Assembly (NCBI GenBank): GCA_963989385.1
Contig: OZ022513.1
Span: 17,839,928 to 17,903,927, forward strand
Source of the DNA: Ctena decussata
Taxonomy: Eukaryota; Mollusca; Bivalvia; Lucinida; Lucinidae
Length of the DNA: 64,000 bases
Direction: 5' to 3'
Positions within the stretch are counted from its first letter, which is position 1, and each line of letters begins with the position of its first letter. Shown piece by piece: positions 55,836 through 64,000 of this stretch. The notes beneath the pieces are model-generated. The model was not told the DNA's origin, did not search any database, and saw only the letters and a program-made list of their open reading frames with translations. The position numbers and the translations under genes are program-made.

Positions 55836-58130
55836 GAAGCGTCAGCAAAATAAAACAGGAAATAAAAATCGCTACAGAAGAAGTTTATATGTTTATATAG
55901 ATACATGTATACAAGAGTCCGGTTTTTACCTAAAAAAAACACTGCCGCAACAACACTGTCATTTTAGGAACTTCGGCTGCAGAATGAAATAATTTTTGTG
56001 CAATAATAGTAATAACTTTAACGGTCTAGAAGTGCATAAATCTGCTTTCTGTACAATGTTTGGACATCTAAGCTCAGAAGTGTATAAATCTGCAATCGTG
56101 ACAATTCCAGTTTTGTTGCAAGAAAGGAACAAAGGTGGATGGATGAACTAGGGTTCTATGCTCTTATCTATTATTATTATTATTATTTGCAATATCGATG
56201 ACATATAAAGCAGCTTACATTTTTTCTGTTTTATTGGAGTGTATTATTATTATTATTATTATTAAATCATATTTGCCACTTTTTTTTTTATCCCGCATAA
56301 CTATCTTAGAGGTCAGTCCTATTACTAAGCATGACCTTGTGAAATGGGCGTGACTTTTAACATGTGCATCGGTTTGGAGTGTATAATCCCGCCCTGTCAC
56401 GTTTTTATTGGCTATTGATTATGAGTGTCATAAAACTTCACTGTAGCCTCTACCTGTATGAAATAAAAGGTCTCCTTAGGACCCCTACTAATTCCGTATT
56501 TCATCTCTCCATATTCCAATAAACGGTCATTAGGGTGTTATGCAATCAAAAAATGTCTCTTAATTCCCATAGATAACACGTTTGGTGATTTAAAACCAGG
56601 CTTTAACACCTATTTTGAAAACCATATATACCGTGGCACACTTCATAAATAACCAGGTCAGTAATCTATACTTATCTAGAGCCACACATTGCGAAAAAAA
56701 TATCCGTAAATTTTAAAAAATCAAAAAAAAAAAAAAAAATACGGTTGAATACCTAGCAACCAACTGCCGGTGCATTTACTGTTATTTTTTACGGGCGTCT
56801 GCCTGTAAAACGCTTGTGGAAATCTTGATATGGCAGAGTTGTGTTAACTGACCGCACTCGAAAATACATTTATAGTGTTGAGGAGCTATATAACCAAAAC
56901 AATAACTATTTTATTATACCTGACTATGCTTGATGATTTCTGCCAATGTTTACAGGCGCTCGTAAAACTAATGGGAATGGACTGGCAGCTGGTTGCCAGG
57001 CATTCTACCGTAAAATTTACGGATTTTTTACAGCGCATGTCTGTGCGAAACTGTGACACTCTCTAAAAACTGCTCGGCTATTTTAAATTACTTCGAGAGT
57101 TCTACACTATTCTTATTATTGTCTTCATCTAGGGTCCCTACCTTCACTTTAGACTTCCTAAGTTTCGAAGAGGGGAAGACTCCAACCAGACTATGCTGAC
57201 GCCCACGCTGATCCGAGTCCTCACAAATGTGCACATACCATGAGGCACCACATGTGACGTTAATCAGTCATTTTTACTTTCAGCATTCTAACTATGTAGT
57301 ATAATGATTAGATCGGAATATCCGTATTGTGTAGGTTCATACAAATAGAAGAAAAAAAAAGAAGTTGTAAGAGAAGAAAAGAGAGTAAGAGATAAGAAAA
57401 ATTAAGTCTCACGGCGTCAGATAATTTGTGCAGATATCCATATTCTAAAAGTTTCTGTAGCCTCCGAAATAGCAGCCACTTAAGATTCCTATACATGTAT
57501 TAAATTGTAAAGGTTGTGAACAAGCTTTTTCTCTAAGAGTTTAGAGAAAAGTAAAGAGAATGGTTCTCTATTTCATTCCGTTCGGTTCCAGTTTTGTAAA
57601 ACTAGAAGGAATATTTGAAAAGTTCAGGAAATCAGTAGGTATTTATACAGAGATTCCTGTAGAGCTGCAGGTTACTACCATTGACACATGCCTGTGAGAT
57701 GAAAGTATTATGCGTCAATAAAATATCCGAAAATCCCAATATATTTAAAGTTTCATGAACTGATTATATCCAGTCTGATTGGAAAAAAAATCATGTAAAA
57801 AGTTCATTCATTGGTATAGAGTATAACAAATTGTGTCCTTTTTATCGCTTATTATTCTATAACCAGAAATTCAAAACTCAGCGTTTTTTGGAGATGTAAA
57901 GGTACATTACCGATAACATAAGCAGTCATTGTTTAACATCTATATTTTAGATAAAATACCACCGGCCTTCAATTTAATATTTTATGTTTATATCTGTATT
58001 TACGGTGACAATTGTTCCCTGCACAAACTGTACACTGGGATGGTGATATATTGTTTCAAGACTGTCTTTTCGATCCAATCATCTCCGATAATGGGTCTGA
58101 CACTGTGTGTGCGCTGAATCATGTATAACG
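55836..58130. other. Unassigned AT-rich stretch with ATT microsatellites
   Basis: (ATT)n at 56170-56186 and 56245-56266; A-run at about 56725-56740. Inverted words around 56690-57030 (CCGTAAATTTTA / TAAAATTTACGG and CAACCAACTGCCGG / CTGGCAGCTGGTTG) suggest a decayed palindromic element. No gene supported. Confidence 0.4.
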
Positions 58131-58362
58131 CTTGATTGATTTATTGTTTTGGGGTTAACGGCCCTTTGAGACAGTATTTCATTCTATATCGGGCCGTCTC
58201 CCAGAGAGGGAGAAAGAGGAGAAATGATAGACGACAGACAAAATGTCCAAACAACCCCCACCCGCACCTACTGCAAGCACAGTAGACCCTTGCCCTACAA
58301 AGGACGCACCAGCACTGGAAGTTATACACAGCACCATCGCACCACCCGACCTTGGTCACTAT
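58131..58362 (-). mobile_element. Repeat R4, third copy
   Basis: TTGATTGATTTATTGTTTTG tail side, TATTTCATTCTATATCGGGC, CTGCAAGCACAGTAGACCC and CAGCACCATCGCACCACC, in the same order as 38705-38965. Confidence 0.75.
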
Positions 58363-58518
58363 ATGTTTGTTTATTCAGAATTTCCCTATTATCTGCGTCT
58401 TATCTGTCTCAATATACACACCAGTGATTTATGGCAGCTATAAAATTTCGAACCAGCGTCTTGACTTTGAAACACTTATTCATGTATTTTGTTTTCAATT
58501 TTCAATCGTTTAAACTAA

Positions 58519-58545
58519 TAATAATAATAATAATAATAATAATGA
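58519..58545 (+). repeat. (AAT)n microsatellite
   Basis: About nine AAT units. Confidence 0.9.
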
Positions 58546-58629
58546 TAATTACTTGCATCTTCGTTCTGTATTCGAAATAATTTTTCCTGGCCCGTGAAGT
58601 ATCGCGTTGTCGGGCAATTCACATCTCTG

Positions 58630-58835
58630 CACATTCTCTGATGATGCTTGACATTTGTTCCAAGATTCGTGAAAATATCTCAAATGGTTTAAGAGTCATG
58701 GAGGGGACACAAAATCATGACGGACGGACGGACGGACAGACAGACGGACGGACAGACATACAGACAGACGAACAAGGTGATAACTAAAGAGTCTCTGCAG
58801 ACTTCGTCTGGCGGGGCCCTTATCAGGGATGTCAT
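58630..58835 (+). repeat. GACG-plus-hairpin repeat end
   Basis: TGAAAATATCTCAAATGGTT, GGAGGGGACAC, then GACGGACGGACGGACAGACAG repeats (cut short here), and a CTGCAGACTTCGTCTGGCGG end. Same architecture as 6830-7035 and 52130-52255. Confidence 0.65.
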
Positions 58836-60750
58836 GGGTGAGGAAAAATATTTCTGTAAATAAAAACACAGTGCACTCAGAATGTATTATACCGCGATTA
58901 CCATAATGACCCTAATTATTTGGACAGAAGTGTTTGCGCAAACTGTGTAAATCATGATCAAACTTCGTAAAAATAGCTCGAGTTGACACAGATCTAGTAG
59001 GTTTGGAGAAATCAGAACAACTTTTGATTGAACATTTTCGTGTAAATTTCTGCCAACTCATGGTATAGATGCTTTGAGAGACCGCAATATTCACAGAACG
59101 CATTTTTCACATGTCTGTGATGAATACGGTCGTATTCGTCACATTTTGCCAGTGTGACAAATGCGTTCGGATTTTATTGCGATTTTTAATAGAAACCCAT
59201 TTTTCACACAAACGGCGAGGGCAGCTTGAATGTGAATGACTTGTTATTCCTTTCCAACTACAACTATGAGTTTGAGCCCCAACTGCACCGAGCCTTCGGC
59301 TCTTGGGAAGTTTAAAGGCAAAGCAGTCTCCACTGCCCTTCGCCTTACGTCGTCTCGATCTCAACACCTTCGAACTATTATATCTCTTAATCTGGGTCAG
59401 TCTCAAGCATATTTCCTATGGACTGCGGTCTCTCAAAGCTACGTTAATATACATTTAGGTGATTATAGCGTTCACAAGGCTGGGAACCGATGACATTTCC
59501 TTTAATGCAGTCGCTTGAGATTTTGGTTGCTATGGCAAGTGGAATAATCCGTAGACTTATGACTGAGAGATGATTCTGACCAGCCTAGCTTCTTGGAACT
59601 TGCAGATAACTACGACAGACATTAAAGTGACTAAGTCTGCAATTATGACCATTTTCCGAAAATTTTTATTTTCTTTTTACATCATTTGAAAAAAGTGGAA
59701 TTAAGTTATGCTTCCACAATAAGCGGAGAATTGCATGGAAAGGTGAATAATCTTGATAAAAACAGGCGTTTTTCTCTTGTTGGTAATTATTTACGTCCCT
59801 CCAGAAATTCTAGACAGTTGACTTTTTAACATAAATGCTGTTGTTTTGATAGTGATAAATTGTTAAGGTTTACGGATCTGGTGAAATGTATACCCGAATT
59901 TTACATATATTACCGTGCTCTTGAAAATTAGAAACATTAGTTCTTGAAATAAAAGATCAAAAGTTACAGACTTTGCAGCTTTAAATCTTACATGAATTGA
60001 CGACTGTTCAGATCCGACCGATAATGTCGAAATTATGTGTTTCCACGATTGCCGATAAAGTCTATTATCTTTTTGACTTAATTATTATTTACTGGTAAAT
60101 TCCTTTCCAAAGGGCAGATAAATCATACAATACTTCGTGAATATTTTAAACACTTAATCTATTTCTTCGGGGGTAAACCCCCTTCCCCAGGGATTTACCC
60201 CGAAAACCCCTGTTTGACTTAGACATGAATCGACCGGGATTTGACTTTGTGACCTGGAGTGAATTCAAGAATCTCGCGAAAAGCATTTGAAGTTTATCCT
60301 CAATTACTTCCCATATTTCATTACCTGGCTCCTCACTTGTGAAGGCATTACTGTGCCCTCAGTTTTGAAAGAATTTGTTGGAACATATTGATTTTGATTT
60401 GTAACGTATATTTGTACCAAGCTTCCTTAAACTACTAGTTTTTTAAGTTATGAAGCGGAAACGATTTGTGAAGGACAGACTGGCAGACAACCAGTATGGA
60501 AAAACGATATGTCTTCCCATCTATTTCTACCCAGACATAGATTGCCCCCATGGATGCCTATACCAACACGCAACTGAATATACCAATACCTTTAACTGAG
60601 GGACTGTTACGAAGAAGCTACCTACCAATGCCTAATATTGCTCGGGAATGCCACAAGGTCTCCTCCAGCTGGATTATGGCACCGCCCAACAGTTAATACT
60701 AGAAGCTGTGCACTACAGCTTACGTCATAAGCATTGTGAATTAAAACAAA
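58836..60750. other. Unassigned; repeat-like CACATTTTTC segment
   Basis: 59090-59230 and 61140-61230 share TGTGAAAAATGCG/CGCATTTTTCACA words and may be the same decayed repeat. 59290-59330 has an AGCCTTCGGCTCTTGGGAAG hairpin-type segment. No coding region supported. Confidence 0.4.
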
Positions 60751-60751
60751 C

Positions 60752-60975
60752 AAGGTAAAAGTTTTCCATAGTCTTGTGGCCGTAGGGACAGTGGTTGTTG
60801 GAGCCTACGGTGTATTAGGCACAAGTTATGAAAGAGGGAGCATACTCTCTCATTTCGTAGCATTTAACCTTCCCTGTACCCATTTACTGCTGGGAAGACA
60901 GAGTGAGTTTTTGAGTCGTTGACCCGGCGGGCGACTCGAACCTACGACCATCTGCGAGGAAGAGCAGAGCAAATT
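60752..60975 (-). mobile_element. tRNA-headed SINE, second copy of the 40850 type
   Basis: B box GGTTCGAGTCGC near 60940 on the minus strand; CCCAGCAGTAAATGGGTAC and CACTGTCCCTACGGCC blocks match 40850-41127. Confidence 0.65.
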
Positions 60976-61209
60976 TCTAGTCCCCTTTTTTGTTTACTGT
61001 ACCGTTTTTCCGTCCACTATAACCTTCATAATTTCAGGGTTAAAAATAGAGAAGTGAAAAATAGGTTTTTGTGATATTTTGTCACTTCTTAGGGGTGTTG
61101 CAAGCGTTTGGAAAATTACGTTTTCATGGTACATATCAAACGCAAATTTCACAGATATGTGAAAAATGGGTTCGAACTCTGTGAAAAATGCGACCGGATT
61201 TGTCACACG

Positions 61210-61636
61210 TGTGAAAAATGCGAACACGCTTGTATACAATAATGCTTGTATACAATAAAAAGAGCTACAACGACCGAACAACGGTAATCACAGGGTATAA
61301 ACCAGTCCGCCAATTTTGTGTGAAAAATGCGAACGTATTTTTCACACATATGAAAAATGCGTCCTGTGAATATTGCGGTCTCACAATGCTTGTATACAAT
61401 AAAAAGAGCTACAACGACCGAAAAAGAGCTACAAAAGAGCTACAACGACCGAACAACGGTAATCACAGGGTATAAACCAGTCCGCCAATTTTGTGTGAAA
61501 AATGCGAACGTATTTTTCACACATATGAAAAATGCGTCCTGTGAATATTGCGGTCTCACAATGCTTGTATACAATAAAAAGAGCTACAACGACCGAACAA
61601 CGGTAATCACAGGGTATAAACCAATCCGCCAATTTT
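61210..61636 (+). repeat. Tandem repeat of about 175 bp
   Basis: AATGCTTGTATACAATAAAA, GAGCTACAACGACCGAACAA and CAGGGTATAAACCAGTCCGC recur at about 61240, 61386 and 61560, with an extra partial unit at 61420-61440. The block TATAAACCARTCCGCCAATTTT forms the left flank of the fold-back array that follows. Confidence 0.85.
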
Positions 61637-61945
61637 CGCTTCCTGCAGAGACTGTCCATCATATTTGGCTTCCGCCGAGACTGTCCGCGATCTTTTCTTT
61701 CCTGCAGGGACTACTGTCCTCGAAAACTGGCTTCCTGCCGAGACTGTCCGCGTTACTCTGCTTCCTGTCGAGAGCCTCGGCAGGAAGCAGAATCACGCGG
61801 ACAGTCTCTGCAGGAAGCTATTTATCACGTACAGAAATCTCAGCAGTAAGCCAGAGATCGCGGACAGTCTCGGCGGAAGCCAAATATGACGGACAGTCTC
61901 TGCAGGAAGCGAAAATTGGCGGACTGGTTTATACTCTGTGGTAAT
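61637..61945. repeat. Fold-back array of GACAGTCTCGGCAGGAAGC words, second copy
   Basis: Same 19-bp word and inverted copies as 28226-28637. The outer ends are complementary (AACCAATCCGCCAATTTTCG and CGAAAATTGGCGGACTGGTT), so the whole block folds back. The 195-codon frame across it is a repeat artefact. Confidence 0.9.
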
Positions 61946-63300
61946 AGAGTTGCTGTTAAAAATTACCTTTTACCCCTTTACCCCTGGTAAACAAAATGCC
62001 TATGATTTCTCTCTTTGTCGAATTTCCAATCTTTTTGTCACAATATAGAATCCTCGGAAATATCACTATATAGCCAGTTTTCCAAGGGGTAAATCTACAT
62101 TATGTGTTCTTGCATAGCCGTCCCCTTTCCCTAATATAGTGGATTTTCCCCTGATAATATGGCTTCAAAAAAAGAGAAAAAAAAACACTTCCAGATGGAA
62201 TTTGGCCCCCATCTTTTATAATAATGCATACAATAACCGAACACCGTTTTTTTTTTGTTTTTGTTTCTTCCTTTTCTTGTCCCAGTAGAATTCGCGGAAA
62301 TATGACTTTATAGCCAGTTTTACGCGGGGATGTGTTCTTGCATAGCCGTCCCCTAACCCTTTTCCCATATAGCGGATTTTCTCGGCCTGAATAGATCTAC
62401 ATGTATATGGCTTAAGAAAAACCACACTACATGATGGAATTCGCTCTCTCACTACATTCGATCTGGGAATAATTCCATGCCATGATAAACAATCTGAATG
62501 AATAATTCTTGCTTTGAATATTTGTTTACATAATAATTCTGTCACCCCACCCACTCTTTCTCCATGTTTTTTTACCCCATCTTTCTGGGGCCTTGGTTAT
62601 TATGGGTGGGGGGGGGGGGTTTAACCGTTAACGAATGTGGCCAGTGCCTAAGGGGAACCTCTGCTTGAATCTTTTTAGGTGTGGACTTAGTTTTTTTGTG
62701 CGTGGGGTGGACCCTAAAAGAGCAGTGTGATCTCAGTGATCTGGGTCTACATTCTACACTGTTTGGCTAGACCTGTCTGTCAAAAAAAATTATTGATGCT
62801 ATCAGAGCCTGGTTAATGGTTCATATGGACATGCATCACATCATCCACCATACTTAGGTGTTACTAAGCCAACTAGCACAAAGCAGAGGTGGTTAAGAAG
62901 GTGCATATAGAAAGCAGTTGCAAAACTACAAAAGCTACTACACTACAAAAGCAGCTATTTTTAGTCTATAATACATGGATTTTACAAGGATTAACAGTGA
63001 AACATGCATGGAAAAGCAAACTTATCAAGAACTGATTAATAATCGGAAGAATCGCATCGACAGCAGCAACCGATTTCAACCGCTGATCGATTATGATTTC
63101 CAGCCGATGTCCCAACACTACTAGGTATTTTCCAGCCCAGCGCTGGGCTACTAGTTGCTGGGGAATGTAAAGGTCAAGAATTTTTCCATTAACAACAAAC
63201 CTTATCAAATTCTGTGGAGCCAATTGCCAATGGAGGGTTTTATCAACAAGGGGCACACACACACTTCATATATATATATAGATCTATATACTTTTTTCTT
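61946..63300. other. Unassigned; one diverged local duplication
   Basis: 62065-62160 and 62310-62385 share TATAGCCAGTTTT, GTTCTTGCATAGCCGTCCCC and AGTGGATTTTC-like words. A G run is at 62605-62620. The minus frame at 62966-63262 (98 codons) has no recognised feature. Confidence 0.4.
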
Positions 63301-63302
63301 TT

Positions 63303-63402
63303 AATAAACAGTGTACATGGTGTATTGTTGCAAAATGGGCACTGCAATATTAATGTTTTTCTAATATTACAGTGCCCATTTTGCAACAATACACTGTTTA
63401 TT
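63303..63402. repeat. 100-bp near-perfect palindrome
   Basis: AATAAACAGTGTA...GTTGCAAAATGGGCACTG to a short AT-rich loop and back. One arm has a small insertion (ACATGGT). Likely a hairpin MITE. Confidence 0.85.
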
Positions 63403-63888
63403 CTAGAATTGTGTTTTAGAAATAAACACAGTCCATCTTAAGGACAATGGAACTGTTTGTAGTGTATGGGTACAAAACGATGTATTCTGCCATTTTTACA
63501 AAGGGAAACAACTTCTGTGATGTCCTCTTTAATTTCCTGAATGAAGACGCCCTACCATAATGGGGTCTATAATGGGGTCTATTCAGAAAGGTAAAAATCT
63601 GGTCAGGGGAGGGGTGGGGTGCAAATTCTTTCCTTTATGAGTTGGCACAGTTGAGAAAAAAAAGGAAAAAAAGAAAAAAATGGTTTAGATTGCTTCATAT
63701 GAAAGTGTATCTGTACACCTTAAATTTGCCAAGTTATAGATTTTACAAGTTGAAAGAAACTTGACATAGTAAATTATATTGTCCCGACAATATGTGGATA
63801 GCACCAGATACAGTTTTCAATGAATCATGAGAGGGCAGTGATATGATACAATTTCAGTGAACCCTTTCACCTCTTATCTCCTGTTGAA

Positions 63889-64000
63889 CAGCGCTCTAGA
63901 TAAGAGGGGTATTTGATGATAATTGAGGGATAATTTTTTCTTATTTTTCATTGAAACCATATGTTGTGATCCCTCATCTGAACCGTCTTGTCGAGAGTCC
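63889..64000. mobile_element. Palindromic MITE copy 3 (AGAGCTCTAG family), cut by window end
   Basis: AGCGCTCTAGATAAGAGG, then ATATGTTGTGATCCCTCATC and GAACCGTCTTGTCGAGA match the left arm and centre of 5999-6204. The right arm lies beyond the window. Confidence 0.85.

Noticed and set aside
59107..59406. 99-codon minus frame with a basic middle
   Set aside because: Overlaps hairpin-type repeat sequence and an equally long frame on the other strand; no domain.
61357..61944. 195-codon plus-strand frame
   Set aside because: Crosses a 175-bp tandem repeat and the fold-back array; its composition follows the repeats.
62966..63262. 98-codon minus-strand frame
   Set aside because: No recognised domain, splice signals or repeat support; could be chance.

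Overview
The window looks like AT-rich nuclear DNA from a marine invertebrate, most probably a bivalve mollusc. There are no bacterial-style operons, coding exons have GT-AG borders, and the intergenic space is packed with tRNA-headed SINEs, palindromic MITEs, tetranucleotide (GACG, ATCA, CTAT) arrays and about 190-bp tandem repeats. The species cannot be proved from sequence alone. No rRNA, genuine tRNA gene or CRISPR array was found.

One host gene can be supported, on the minus strand. Seven candidate exons (44284 down to 6207) outline a protein with a long Ser/Thr-rich N-terminus, a PDZ domain split over several exons (about 42.7, 41.3 and 34.4 kb), a beta-rich segment at 30.4 kb and a Ser/Gly-rich C-terminus at 6.2-6.5 kb. 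Most splice phases agree. The E2-to-E3 phase does not, so at least one exon is missing or miscalled. Its introns hold almost all the mobile elements listed here, and hairpin MITEs lie 34 and 55 bp upstream of two splice acceptors.

The most striking element is a 5.2-kb DNA transposon (10686-15854). It has imperfect terminal inverted repeats, a 4-bp target duplication (ATTT) and subterminal copies of one motif. On its minus strand it carries an OTU-type cysteine protease reading frame and a DDE-type transposase reading frame. The OTU frame ends in a textbook -1 slippery heptamer (A AAA AAG) followed at once by its stop, and slipping there enters the transposase frame. A phase-matched 5' mini-exon and a frameshift near the transposase C-terminus are also visible.

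Other mobile DNA: a 4.1-kb non-autonomous TIR element (18301-22424) holding ten copies of a CTCCCCTCCGTAAC motif and a nested 586-bp MITE with a 9-bp duplication; a decayed LINE (24.16-25.7 kb) interrupted by a SINE head and followed by eight 197-bp repeats; a 442-bp TIR element (28693-29134); a GC-rich retroposon-like insert (48430-49667) with a 293-codon frame, a 12-bp target duplication and an AAC-repeat tail; at least eight copies of a 240-bp palindromic MITE with GAGCCGCGAC ends; and a 2.9-kb inverted-repeat structure (545-3452).

Layout: 0.5-3.5 kb large inverted repeat; 3.5-9 kb SINEs, MITEs and the last PDZ-gene exon; 9-18.3 kb OTU-transposase element between inverted GGCC-rich minisatellites; 18.3-22.4 kb TIR element; 22.5-29.1 kb SINE, hairpin, LINE, satellite, fold-back array, MITE; 30-44.3 kb PDZ-gene exons among MITEs and tandem repeats; 44.3-47.4 kb array of TGTCGGACA/TCCCTAA motifs; 48.4-49.7 kb retroposon; 50-64 kb repeats with no supported gene.
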